The position numbers and the translations under genes were made by a program. This document shows positions 15,583-24,413 of a stretch of 26,136 nt of DNA, one piece after another (position 1 is the stretch's first letter; the number at the start of each line of letters is the position of its first letter). The notes beneath the pieces are model-generated. The model saw nothing but the letters and a program-made list of their open reading frames with translations. It was not told the origin of the DNA and searched no databases. This stretch comes from Chloroflexota bacterium (lineage in GTDB: Bacteria; Chloroflexota; Dehalococcoidia; UBA1151; TMED-70), in the NCBI GenBank assembly GCA_002719425.1, contig PBHA01000011.1:50722-76857 (forward strand). The letters run 5' to 3'.

Positions 15583-17118
15583 ATGTTAGATTATATTGTT
15601 ACAATTACTATATTTTTTCCAGCTATAACAGCTATACTTCTTCTTTTCATAAAAGATAGGAAAAAAATAGTAATCACAGCTATATCATCATCAATTGTGA
15701 CATTTTTATTATCATTAATTGTTTTCCTTTCTTATGATAAATCAAAGGGAGGGATTCAATTTGTTGATCATTTTCAATGGATAGATTCATTGAATATTAA
15801 GTCATCCTACCTAGTGGGTGTTGATGGATTTTCTGCTCCACTCGTACTCCTGACAGGCCTACTATCTATGGTTGCAATTATGGCTTCATGGAGAATAGAA
15901 AAACGGGTCAAAGAATACTTTATTTGGATACTTTTACTTGTAACGAGTGTTATGGGAGTATTTACTGCATTAGATTTACTTTTGTTCTTTGTGTTTTTTG
16001 AATTTGAACTAATACCAATGTATATGTTAATTAGTATTTGGGGATCAGGAAGGAAAGAATATTCAGCAACGAAATTTGTTATTTTTACACTTGCTGGAGG
16101 AGCATTTATGCTAGTGGCAATTTTAGCTCTTTTCTCAAGTGAATCAGTAACTAATTTATCAATGGTTTCGATAGATGAAAAGGGAATAATAGGAATTCCC
16201 GAGTTGATTGCGGGGCAAAAACTAATTATTCCTGCATCAATAATATTTATATTTTTCTTTATAGCTTTTGCAGTAAAACTTCCACTTTGGCCTCTACATA
16301 ACTGGTTACCAGATGCCCATACTGATGCTCCTACAGCTGTTTCCATAATGTTAGCAGGTGTACTGCTAAAGATGGCAGGATATGGATTATTCAGGATAAA
16401 TCTTGGCTTTTTTCAAGATACGTATGGATTCCAAATTTTTGATTATACAAATTTCCTAGTTATATTAGGAACTATTTCCATAATATATGGAGCAATAGTT
16501 ACATTAAGGCAAACTGATCTAAAGAGATTGATAGCATACTCTTCTATAAGTCATATGGGGTATGTCTTACTTGGTTTTTCAGCAATAACTAAGAATGGAG
16601 ATTTCTCTTATTATGCTCTCAATGGTTCTGCGATGCAGATGTTTACTCATGGAACAATTACTGGATTATCTTTTTTGACAGTAGGATTGATTTATGACCG
16701 CACGCATACTAGAGATATAAATAAATTAGGAGCTATTGCTAGAAAAATGCCTATGGTTGCTTTGTTTTTTGTAATCTCTGGTTTAGCTTCGTTAGGTCTT
16801 CCAGGTTTTTCAGGTTTTGTGTCTGAAATAATGGTATTTTTGGGTAGCTACAAAGTCTATCCTGCAGAAACAATTATTTCAGCATTTGGAGTTGTATTAG
16901 CTGCTGGTTATATTCTTTGGATGACACAAAGAGCATTATTTGGGGACAATAATTTAGATAAATCAGATAAAACTTATGATTTTAACTCATTAAAAGATGC
17001 AAATGCCTTAGATTTATTACCAGCATTCATAATTACTATTCCAATTATTTTGATAGGTTTTTTCCCAAATTTATTTATTGAGTTTTTTGACCTGGGTATA
17101 AAGGAGATTATAAAGTAA
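15583..17118 (+). CDS. nuoM: NADH-quinone oxidoreductase subunit M
   Basis: 511 residues with about 14 transmembrane helices, the second antiporter-like subunit of the membrane arm. Pump residues are visible: E142 in FFEFELIPMYMLI, matching E144 of the Escherichia coli subunit, and K232 in AVKLPLWPLHNWLPDAHTDAPT, matching K234. Further family blocks are RQTDLKRLIAYSSISHMGYV and LGLPGFSGFVSEIMVFLG. Four bases separate it from the nuoL stop. AAGGAG (17101-17106) in its end serves nuoN, whose ATG overlaps the stop (TAATG). Confidence 0.96.
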   Translation: MLDYIVTITIFFPAITAILLLFIKDRKKIVITAISSSIVTFLLSLIVFLSYDKSKGGIQFVDHFQWIDSLNIKSSYLVGVDGFSAPLVLLTGLLSMVAIMASWRIEKRVKEYFIWILLLVTSVMGVFTALDLLLFFVFFEFELIPMYMLISIWGSGRKEYSATKFVIFTLAGGAFMLVAILALFSSESVTNLSMVSIDEKGIIGIPELIAGQKLIIPASIIFIFFFIAFAVKLPLWPLHNWLPDAHTDAPTAVSIMLAGVLLKMAGYGLFRINLGFFQDTYGFQIFDYTNFLVILGTISIIYGAIVTLRQTDLKRLIAYSSISHMGYVLLGFSAITKNGDFSYYALNGSAMQMFTHGTITGLSFLTVGLIYDRTHTRDINKLGAIARKMPMVALFFVISGLASLGLPGFSGFVSEIMVFLGSYKVYPAETIISAFGVVLAAGYILWMTQRALFGDNNLDKSDKTYDFNSLKDANALDLLPAFIITIPIILIGFFPNLFIEFFDLGIKEIIK

Positions 17119-18545
17119 TGCTTTATGATGAAATGACATATATCTTATCTCCTATAATTCTTGTGATTACCTCATTAATTGTTTTATTGATTGAATTTGT
17201 TACCAAGAAAAAATCAGTTTTGCTCACAACTACTATATTTGGGTTGATTCTTTCTACATTGATATTATTCATTCAATACTTAACATTTGATCAACCAAGA
17301 AGTATTTTCTTTGGTACACTAATTTTTGATAAATTTTACTTGTTTTCAGCTATAGTATTATCGATCATAACCTCATCCATTCTAATAGGTTTTTATGATT
17401 ATCTAATCAAACAAATTTCTTTTGTATCAGAATTTATAAGCTTGATTTTACTCTCATTAATAGGATCGCTCTTTGTAATTATGGCAGTAGACTTCATTAC
17501 TATATATTTGTCTCTAGAGCTCTCATCATTGCCAATTATTGCTTTAATTGCTTTTGGGAGAGGAAAGTTTAGTCTTGAAGCTTCATTTAAGTATCTCATT
17601 TTAGCTTCTTTTTCTACTGGAATATTTCTTACAGGAGTAGCGTACATATACGGTGTTACTGGAAGCCTAAGTCTTGAAATAATAAATATTAGTGCAATAA
17701 ATCCAGCAATAACATTAGGATTAATTTTCATATTCATAGGATTAGCTTTTAAGCTTTCAATCGCTCCATGGCACATGTGGACACCTGATACTTATCAAGG
17801 ATCTCCTATGCCTGTAGTAACATATTTATCTACAGCTTCAAAAGTTGCTGGGTTTGTATTGGCTATAAGACTTTTTTCACAGATTTTTTCTGATAGCTTT
17901 ACATATTCAAATCTGATTATTCTTCTTTCCTTAGTTTCTTTAGCCTCAATGACAATTGGAAACCTTGGAGCAATTTTACAAAAAGATTTGAAAAGACTTT
18001 TTGCTTATTCAACAGTTGCACATGCTGGATATATGATAATAGGAATAATTGCCCTGATTTCCTCTAACTCATCAGCGTCTACCACTATGTTTTATGTTGT
18101 TGGATATGCCATAACAAATCTATCCGTATTTTTCTCACTTCAACACATGATGAATCTTACAAAATCTACATCTATTGATAGCTTAAAAGGATTATTCCAA
18201 TCGCATCCTTATGTTTCAATAATTTTTGGTTTGGGAATACTAAGCTTATTAGGAATTCCTGCAACTGTAGGTTTTATGGGTAAAGTTTTAGTTTTTTCTT
18301 CTGCTGTAAATAATGGTCTTGTTTTGTTAGCTATTGCTGGAGTTATAAACTCCTTCGTATCAGCGTACTACTATCTTGGTTTATTGAGAAATGTTTTTGT
18401 ATCTTCAGATAAATTCGAACAAAATGGAAATAGCAACAATAGTTATATTTTAGTAGCATCTATATCATCAGTACTAGTTTTAGTTCTAGGTATTTATCCT
18501 GATCTAATATTATCTACTATAGATAATGTAATATCAGGACTTTAG
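17118..18545 (+). CDS. nuoN: NADH-quinone oxidoreductase subunit N
   Basis: 475 residues with about 14 transmembrane helices, the antiporter-like subunit nearest the peripheral arm. Family features are E134 in YLSLELSSLPI, K212 in AFKLSIAPWHMWTPDTYQGSP, and the DLKRLFAYSTVAHAGYMIIG segment. PATVGFMGKVLVFSSAV is close to the typical P-x-x-x-GF-x-x-K block near the C-terminus. It is the last nuo gene; no nuoE, nuoF or nuoG exist in the window. NAD kinase begins 18 bases later, so the transcript probably continues. Confidence 0.96.
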   Translation: MLYDEMTYILSPIILVITSLIVLLIEFVTKKKSVLLTTTIFGLILSTLILFIQYLTFDQPRSIFFGTLIFDKFYLFSAIVLSIITSSILIGFYDYLIKQISFVSEFISLILLSLIGSLFVIMAVDFITIYLSLELSSLPIIALIAFGRGKFSLEASFKYLILASFSTGIFLTGVAYIYGVTGSLSLEIINISAINPAITLGLIFIFIGLAFKLSIAPWHMWTPDTYQGSPMPVVTYLSTASKVAGFVLAIRLFSQIFSDSFTYSNLIILLSLVSLASMTIGNLGAILQKDLKRLFAYSTVAHAGYMIIGIIALISSNSSASTTMFYVVGYAITNLSVFFSLQHMMNLTKSTSIDSLKGLFQSHPYVSIIFGLGILSLLGIPATVGFMGKVLVFSSAVNNGLVLLAIAGVINSFVSAYYYLGLLRNVFVSSDKFEQNGNSNNSYILVASISSVLVLVLGIYPDLILSTIDNVISGL

Positions 18546-18563
18546 TTTAAGAAGGTAGATTAT

Positions 18564-19394
18564 TTGATATATAAAAAAATTTGCTCGGTTTTAAATCCAG
18601 AGTCTAGTCAAGCTAAAAATATATCTAAAAAGATTTCTAATCAATTTTCACAATGCACTTGGCAGGTAGTTGATAATTTTGACTTTTCAAATATCAACGT
18701 AATGGATCTTGTCATAGCTATTGGAGGAGACGGAACTTTATTAAGAGCTGTTTCTCTTTCGATCAAATATGATGTTCCAGTATTAGGTATTAATATGGGA
18801 AATGTGGGTTTTATGACAGAAATTGAAGGAGACAACGCGATTCATGAATTAGCATATTATTTGGAAAATAAAGTTAGAGTTGAAGAAAGATCATTATTGG
18901 AAGTTAACTTCCAAAAAGACAATAAAAATTTATCTTATAAAGCACTAAACGATATTGTTCTAGCTAGAGGCTCCTCAGTATCGATGATAGAAACTATTAC
19001 TGAGATAGATGGAATACACTTAGCTACTTATAGAGGTGATGGAATAGTTTTATCTACTTCAACTGGTTCCACGGGATATTCTCTTGCACTTGGAGGGCCT
19101 GTTATTGATCCTAAATCAAATGATTACTACATAAAACCGATTGCCACTCATATGAGTCAGTTTGGAGGAGTAATAGTAAGCTCAGATTCTTCATGTGAAA
19201 TTACAATTTCTTCTAGAAAGGACGCACAAATAAGTATTGATGGATTTATTGAGCATGAGCTCAAAAGTGGAGATAAAATTGAGGTAAAAATTTCTGAAAC
19301 TAAAGCTAAGTTTCTAAGAAAAAATCCTGCTAATTATTATTGGTCAACAATTACTGAAAAACTTGGAATTAGAAAAGGAAATTTCAGTAAATAA
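18564..19394 (+). CDS. nadK: NAD kinase
   Basis: 276 residues from TTG 18564 with GAAGG (18551-18555) eight bases upstream; no closer ATG fits. It phosphorylates NAD to NADP using ATP or polyphosphate in the cytosol, setting the NADP supply. The diagnostic motifs are GGDGTLLRA (54-62), NMGNVGFMTE (77-86) and STSTGSTGYSLALGGPVI (about 168-185), plus GVIVSSD near 209. The gene follows nuoN by 18 bases and overlaps the Nudix gene as TAATG. Linking NADP production with complex I genes is plausible metabolically but positional only. Confidence 0.95.
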   Translation: MIYKKICSVLNPESSQAKNISKKISNQFSQCTWQVVDNFDFSNINVMDLVIAIGGDGTLLRAVSLSIKYDVPVLGINMGNVGFMTEIEGDNAIHELAYYLENKVRVEERSLLEVNFQKDNKNLSYKALNDIVLARGSSVSMIETITEIDGIHLATYRGDGIVLSTSTGSTGYSLALGGPVIDPKSNDYYIKPIATHMSQFGGVIVSSDSSCEITISSRKDAQISIDGFIEHELKSGDKIEVKISETKAKFLRKNPANYYWSTITEKLGIRKGNFSK

Positions 19395-19906
19395 TGCCTG
19401 ATGATAAAGAATTAGTTTATAGTTCTAAATCCCTAAATATTAGACGAGATGTCTACAAAACGTCTAATAAAGTTATCATTAATAAAGATTTTGTTGAACA
19501 TCCTGGGTCTGTCCTCATAATAGGTAATAGGGGAGAAAAAATTTTGTTTGTTGAACAATGGAGGCAACCAGTAAAGGTAAGAACTTTAGAACTACCTTGT
19601 GGAACAATAAGATCAGGAGAAAGCGCTATTAACGCTGCTAAAAGAGAGTTTAGAGAAGAAACAGGTTTCGGAGCTAAAAAATTTCATTCAATTGGAAGTT
19701 TTTTTGTTGCTCCTGGATATAGCTCAGAAATTTCTGAATTTTTCATAGCTGAAGATCTTTATGAAGATCCACTGCCTCCCGATGATGACGAAGAGATAGA
19801 TCTAAAGCAATTTACTTTGGAAGAGTCTTTCCACCAAATAAAAAACAAGAAAATTATTGATCAGGGTACAATATGTGCTCTAAATATTTATAAATCAATA
19901 TTATAA
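19394..19906 (+). CDS. Nudix hydrolase, ADP-ribose pyrophosphatase-like
   Basis: 170 residues. A complete Nudix box runs from G70 to F92, matching GX5EX7REUXEEXGU exactly, with the metal-binding REFREE (84-89). The preceding EQWRQPVKVRTLELPCG (54-70) is the R-Q-P and E-L-P signature of ADP-ribose pyrophosphatases, which hydrolyse ADP-ribose to AMP and ribose-5-phosphate. It would remove ADP-ribose arising from NAD breakdown. Other nucleotide sugars are possible substrates. The start is within the stop of nadK (TAATG), suggesting coupled expression and a shared link to NAD turnover. 22 bases separate it from sdhA. Confidence 0.9.
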   Translation: MPDDKELVYSSKSLNIRRDVYKTSNKVIINKDFVEHPGSVLIIGNRGEKILFVEQWRQPVKVRTLELPCGTIRSGESAINAAKREFREETGFGAKKFHSIGSFFVAPGYSSEISEFFIAEDLYEDPLPPDDDEEIDLKQFTLEESFHQIKNKKIIDQGTICALNIYKSIL

Positions 19907-19928
19907 TTCATCTATGGAGGGAATCTAA

Positions 19929-21611
19929 ATGTACGATCATGATTTACTTATTGTAGGAGCTGGTCTCGCAGGGCTAAGATGTGCTGTGGAGGCTCAGAAA
20001 CTGGGACTTAAGGTTGCAGTTATCACAAAAGTTCATCCTGTAAGAAGTCACTCGAATGCTGCTCAGGGTGGAATAAATGCACCTCTTACTGACAGAGGTG
20101 ATGATTGGAAAGGTCATGCTCTAGATACAATAAAAGGTAGTGATTACCTTGCTGACCAAGATGCTGTAGAAATAATGAGCCAAGAAGCAGGAGATGCAGT
20201 TCTTGAGCTTGAGAGAATGGGAGTTATTTTTTCTAGAGGTGATGATGGAAAACTTGGTACAAGAAGATTTGGTGGGCAGAAGGTTGCTAGAACTTTTTTT
20301 GTTGGAGCAATTACAGGGTCGGCTTTACTTCATGTATTATATGAACAGTCACTAAAAATGGGTCTACAAGTTTATGAAGAATGGTTTGTCACATCTTTGA
20401 TTAAGCATGATGGAGCAGTTAAAGGAGTTGTAGCACTAGATCTAAAGACAGGAGAATTGGAATCAATAACAGCTAAATCTGTGGTAATTGCTGCTGGTGG
20501 CGCAGGAAGAGTGTTTGAACCATCTACCAATGCGTTGATATGTACAGGAGATGGTCTATCCTTAGCATGGAATAATGGAGCAGGGCTAATGGATATGGAA
20601 ATGATTCAGTACCATCCTACTACCCTAGCTAGAACTGGAATTTTATTATCAGAAGCTGCGCGTGGAGAGGGTGCATATTTGCTTAACTCTGATGGAGATA
20701 GATTTATGCAAAAATATGCTCCAGATTACATGGAACTTGCATCAAGAGATGTGGTCTCAAGGGCAGAACAGACTGAAATAAATGAAGGTAGAGGAATCGA
20801 TGGAAACGTTTTACTTGATCTAAGACATTTAGGTAAAGAATTTATCGAAACAAGGCTTGGTTATTTACAAGAAGTATCTGTTGAATTTTTAGGAATTGAT
20901 ATGGCTGAGAAACCAGTCCCCATTCGACCTGGAATGCACTATATCATGGGAGGAATTAAAACTGATGTAGACGGAGAGACTGGAGTTCCTGGGTTGTATG
21001 CTGCAGGAGAGTGCGCGAATGTAAGTGTACATGGTGCTAACAGATTAGGAGCTAACTCTCTTTTAGACACAGTAGTTTTTGGAAGACGATCAGCAGAAAA
21101 AGCTTCAGATTATGTAAAAAATATTTCTAATGAAATCATACCTACGGAAGAATTTGTAAAGCGTGATCTAGCGCTCATCAAGAAAATATTAAATTCTGAA
21201 GGTAAATTCAAAGTAGCTGAGGTAAGAAATAAAATGGCCACTGCTATGACCAAAGGTATTGGAGTTTTTAGAGATCAAGATTCTATGGAGTATGCAAAAA
21301 AAATAGTTGATCAAACAAAAATTGATTATAGAGATAATATAAGAATTGATAATAAAGGGAAAATTTATAATACAGATTTATTATTTGCTCTCGAGTTGGC
21401 TAATATGATTGATTGCGCTGAATCAATTGTGCATGGAGCTTTAACTCGAAAAGAAAGTAGGGGAGCTCATTTTAGAACCGATATACCAGGACGAAATGAT
21501 GAAGAATGGCTTAAGCATACTCTCATCCACAAGCGTTCTGAAGGAGAAATAACTGTTAATACTCCTGATGTTACAATCACCGAGTGGCAACCAGTTGAAA
21601 GAGTATATTAA
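19929..21611 (+). CDS. sdhA: Succinate dehydrogenase flavoprotein subunit
   Basis: 560 residues with a strong GGAGGG upstream. It oxidises succinate to fumarate with covalently bound FAD. The dinucleotide-binding loop is VGAGLAGL (9-16); the FAD-linking histidine is H41 in RSHSNAAQGG; the catalytic arginine is R245 in EAARGEGAYLLNS with H229 in QYHPTTLA; the C-terminal GLYAAGECANVSVHGANRLG block contacts substrate and flavin. The length matches the family. Fumarate reductase is the alternative, since the two cannot be separated by sequence; the aerobic complex I context favours succinate oxidation. It starts a three-gene sdh unit with sdhB 14 bases later. Confidence 0.95.
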   Translation: MYDHDLLIVGAGLAGLRCAVEAQKLGLKVAVITKVHPVRSHSNAAQGGINAPLTDRGDDWKGHALDTIKGSDYLADQDAVEIMSQEAGDAVLELERMGVIFSRGDDGKLGTRRFGGQKVARTFFVGAITGSALLHVLYEQSLKMGLQVYEEWFVTSLIKHDGAVKGVVALDLKTGELESITAKSVVIAAGGAGRVFEPSTNALICTGDGLSLAWNNGAGLMDMEMIQYHPTTLARTGILLSEAARGEGAYLLNSDGDRFMQKYAPDYMELASRDVVSRAEQTEINEGRGIDGNVLLDLRHLGKEFIETRLGYLQEVSVEFLGIDMAEKPVPIRPGMHYIMGGIKTDVDGETGVPGLYAAGECANVSVHGANRLGANSLLDTVVFGRRSAEKASDYVKNISNEIIPTEEFVKRDLALIKKILNSEGKFKVAEVRNKMATAMTKGIGVFRDQDSMEYAKKIVDQTKIDYRDNIRIDNKGKIYNTDLLFALELANMIDCAESIVHGALTRKESRGAHFRTDIPGRNDEEWLKHTLIHKRSEGEITVNTPDVTITEWQPVERVY

Positions 21612-21625
21612 AATAGAGAGAAGAT

Positions 21626-22582
21626 ATGAAAGTTAGTATAGACGTAAAAAGATTTGACCCAGAAAAGATCAATGAAAATAACTGGGTCCAAAATTATAAA
21701 ATGGATATTCACCCATCATCTACTGTTCTTGATGCATTGATTCATGTTAGAGAAGAAATAGATGGTACACTTGCTCTAAGGTGTGCTTGCAGAGCTTCAA
21801 TATGTGGTTCTTGTGGGATGAGAGTTAATGGTCAGGCAAAACTTGTTTGTAAAACAAGGATAGAAGAATTAGTTGAAGAAGGTGAAACGTTATCAGTAGA
21901 ACCTATGGGTAATCAACCTGTAATAAAAGATCTTATTGTAGATATAAGCTCATTTTTCGCTAAAATGACCCAAGTAAGTCCCTTCCTTCAGCCAGATGAT
22001 TTACCTGAACAAGGAGAATTTATAGCTTCAAACGATTCAATGGAGAAGTTATTGACGGAAATGAACTGTATTATGTGTGGTCTTTGTGTTTCGGACTGTA
22101 CAATTCTTGAAGTTGATGACACTTTCATAGGTCCAGCAGCTTTGGCTAAGGCTTCAAGATTTGTTTATGACCCTAGGGATGACAAGACTGAAGAAAGGCT
22201 AAATTTTTTGAATGATGAACAAGGTGGTATATGGGACTGCACTAGATGTATGCAATGTGTAGAAGTTTGTCCAAAAGATGTTGCGCCTATGGAAAGAATT
22301 ATGGATTTGAGGGAAACTGCAATTGAAATAGGTGCAAAGAAAACTCATGGATATGACCACACTAATTCTTTTGAAAAATCAGTCGTTGCTCATGGAAGAT
22401 TAGATGAAAGTAGACTAGCTTTAGAATCAGCTGGTATATTCAATATTCCAAGATTACTTGAATTGGTACCTGTAGGTTTGAGAGCTCTTATTAAGGGAAA
22501 ATTACCTCCGTTATTCCCACATAAAGCTGAGGACAATAAAAAGATAAAAGATATTGCTAAGAGAATTAAGGAGATGGAATAA
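21626..22582 (+). CDS. sdhB: Succinate dehydrogenase iron-sulfur subunit, extra cysteine at third cluster
   Basis: 318 residues, longer than the ~240 of common SdhB. The N-terminal [2Fe-2S] domain has ligands C55, C60, C63 and C75. The [4Fe-4S] set begins C148, C151, C154, with C158. The second half has C205-x2-C208-x2-C211-x3-C215P. In Escherichia coli the position equal to C208 is Ile, and cluster 3 is [3Fe-4S]. Here a complete four-cysteine motif suggests a second [4Fe-4S], as described for archaeal SdhABEF-type enzymes. About 75 extra C-terminal residues follow. The stop overlaps the next start as TAATG, giving tight coupling to the HdrB-like subunit. Electrons pass from FAD through these clusters. 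Confidence 0.95.
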   Translation: MKVSIDVKRFDPEKINENNWVQNYKMDIHPSSTVLDALIHVREEIDGTLALRCACRASICGSCGMRVNGQAKLVCKTRIEELVEEGETLSVEPMGNQPVIKDLIVDISSFFAKMTQVSPFLQPDDLPEQGEFIASNDSMEKLLTEMNCIMCGLCVSDCTILEVDDTFIGPAALAKASRFVYDPRDDKTEERLNFLNDEQGGIWDCTRCMQCVEVCPKDVAPMERIMDLRETAIEIGAKKTHGYDHTNSFEKSVVAHGRLDESRLALESAGIFNIPRLLELVPVGLRALIKGKLPPLFPHKAEDNKKIKDIAKRIKEME

Positions 22583-23451
22583 TGAAGTTTGCATTTTACC
22601 CAGGATGTGTTGCTAGAGGAGGAACACCAGAACTTCTCTCATCATCTATGGCAGTACTTAAGGCTCTAGATATTGAAGTTGAGGAACTTACAAAAGCTGG
22701 TTGTACTGGAGCTGGTGTTCTACAAGAGAAAAATCCTCTTCTTGGAGATACAATAAATGTTAGAACTTTAGCAATGGCTGAAGAAAAAAAACTCAATATA
22801 ATGACTCTATGTTCAACATGTCAAGGAGTATTAAGTCAAGCAAATCATAAAGTTAAGAGCGACCCAAAATATTTGGATCAAATCAATGAAATTTTGAAAG
22901 ACGAAGGTTATAAATATAATGGTACAACAGAGGTTAAGCATCTACTCTGGATATTAGTTGAAGATTATGGCTTAGAGAATATAAAAATTGAGAAACCATT
23001 ATCAAACTTAAATTTCGCTCCATTCTATGGTTGTTACATGGTGAGGCCATCTGAAGCTCTGGGATTTGATGAAAGACCAGAAAGACAAGAGTATTTAGAA
23101 AAAGTTATTGAGGCAGTAGGTGCCATAGCTATTGATTTTCCTGGAAAATTTTCTTGTTGTGGGTTTCCTGTATTATTCATAAATCAGAAAAACTCATTAA
23201 AAATGGTCAGTAATCAGACTGGTTCTGCTAAAGATCTTGGAGCAGACGCAATGGTTACTCCTTGTCCTCTGTGTCACTTAAACCTAGATGGATATCAGGG
23301 AAAGGCACGAAAAAATAACAGAGGTGATAAAGCAGATCTACCCATAATTCATATGCCCCAAATGATTGCATTAGCAATGGGCTTAGAAACTAAAGATATA
23401 GGCCTTGGCAGACATATAGTCTCTCCCAAAGAAGTCTTAAGTAAAATTTAA
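22582..23451 (+). CDS. CCG-domain (HdrB-like) succinate dehydrogenase subunit
   Basis: 289 residues without transmembrane helices. Two cysteine-rich CCG-type repeats are visible: YPGC (C9), GCTG (C41, where the usual CCG is C-T-G), CSTC (C77, C80); then YGC (C151), CCGFP (C192, C193) and CPLC (C228, C231). This matches HdrB of heterodisulfide reductase and SdhE (also called SdhC) of the anchor-free class of succinate dehydrogenases known from Sulfolobus-type archaea and some bacteria. It likely carries a noncubane [4Fe-4S] cluster, receives electrons from SdhB and may bind the membrane amphipathically. No hydrophobic SdhC or SdhD follows; malate dehydrogenase converges from the other strand 9 bases on. 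Do not confuse with the flavinylation factor also called SdhE. Confidence 0.9.
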   Translation: MKFAFYPGCVARGGTPELLSSSMAVLKALDIEVEELTKAGCTGAGVLQEKNPLLGDTINVRTLAMAEEKKLNIMTLCSTCQGVLSQANHKVKSDPKYLDQINEILKDEGYKYNGTTEVKHLLWILVEDYGLENIKIEKPLSNLNFAPFYGCYMVRPSEALGFDERPERQEYLEKVIEAVGAIAIDFPGKFSCCGFPVLFINQKNSLKMVSNQTGSAKDLGADAMVTPCPLCHLNLDGYQGKARKNNRGDKADLPIIHMPQMIALAMGLETKDIGLGRHIVSPKEVLSKI

Positions 23452-23461
23452 GAATTTTTTT
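23435..23461 (+). terminator. Possible intrinsic terminator of the nuo-sdh run
   Basis: TCTTAA (23435-23440) pairs with TTAAGA (23448-23453) around a 7-base loop, followed by A and seven T (23455-23461). The stem is short, with one G-C pair, and includes the stop codon. It overlaps the end of the converging mdh, so a longer stem is not available. Support is structural by eye only. Confidence 0.35.
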
Positions 23462-24392
23462 ATGAATTTTTCTTCATAATGTCTAGCAGCTCAATCACTG
23501 AATCAACAGATTTAGAAAGAGCAGAATGTTCGTCTTTATTTAAGTCAACTTCTATCACTTCTTCTATACCATTTGCACCAAGTTTGACCGGTACTCCTGC
23601 ATAAACATCATTAAATCCATATTCTCCATTTAATAATGCTGCACATGGTAGTATCTGTTGTTTATCTAATAAGATTGCTTCAACCATCTGAACTATTGAT
23701 GCTGATGGTGCATAAAATGCAGATCCAGTTTTTAGCAAAGCAACAATTTCAGCTCCGCCGTCTCTGGTTCTTTGAACTATTGATGCTAATTTGTTTTTTT
23801 CGATCATATTCTCAACAGGCACACCACCTACGTTCGTTGCTCCTATAACAGGAACCATAGTGTCTCCATGACCTCCAAGAACATATGCGTTCACACTTTC
23901 AACAGAAACATTGAGTTCTTCAGCAATGAAAGTACTAAATCTAGCTGTATCTAAAATACCAGCCATTCCAATAACTCTTTTAGAGTCAAATCCACTTATA
24001 TTGTAAGCATGCTGAACCATCGCATCTAGTGGGTTAGAAACTACAATAATTATAGAATTTGGTGAGTGTTTTACTACTTCTTCTGTAACACTACCTACGA
24101 TTTTCATATTAGTTAGAAGAAGGTCATCTCTACTCATTCCAGGTTTTCTTGCAATTCCTGCAGTAATAACAACTACATCTGAGTTAGCAGTTTCTTCATA
24201 TCCATTTGAACCAATTATTTTACTGTCAGTTCCTAAAACAGGGCCTGATTCCAATATATCCAATGCTTTACCTTGAGGCATATCCTCAACAACATCAACT
24301 AAAACTACGTCTGCATATTTTTTCTCAAAAATTCTTTGAGCTGTTGTTGCTCCAACATTTCCAGCTCCTATTACTGATACTTTAAATTTCAT
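23460..24392 (-). CDS. mdh: Malate dehydrogenase (LDH-like type)
   Basis: 310 residues with a strong GGAGG (24399-24403) before ATG 24392. It interconverts malate and oxaloacetate with NAD. The nucleotide loop is GAGNVG (9-14) with D33, favouring NAD over NADP. The substrate arginines are R82 (GIARKPG) and R88, together with R151; the catalytic pair is D148 and H175 (GGHGD). R82 rather than Gln marks malate over lactate specificity. The gene is last of a minus-strand unit, 21 bases after the unrecognised 454-residue protein gene, and converges on the sdh genes, joining two adjacent citric acid cycle steps at one locus. Confidence 0.95.
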   Translation of the reverse strand: MKFKVSVIGAGNVGATTAQRIFEKKYADVVLVDVVEDMPQGKALDILESGPVLGTDSKIIGSNGYEETANSDVVVITAGIARKPGMSRDDLLLTNMKIVGSVTEEVVKHSPNSIIIVVSNPLDAMVQHAYNISGFDSKRVIGMAGILDTARFSTFIAEELNVSVESVNAYVLGGHGDTMVPVIGATNVGGVPVENMIEKNKLASIVQRTRDGGAEIVALLKTGSAFYAPSASIVQMVEAILLDKQQILPCAALLNGEYGFNDVYAGVPVKLGANGIEEVIEVDLNKDEHSALSKSVDSVIELLDIMKKNS

Positions 24393-24413
24393 AATTTACC
24401 TCCAATATTTTTT

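Noticed and set aside
15807..16346. Long antisense open frame inside nuoM (179 codons)
   Set aside because: It lies opposite strongly conserved nuoM codons, has no ribosome binding site support and no recognisable protein pattern.
23443..23458. AAAATT-TAAG-AATTTT repeat at the sdh/mdh junction as the terminator stem
   Set aside because: Entirely A-T with a tight loop; the overlapping TCTTAA/TTAAGA stem followed by seven T is the better candidate.
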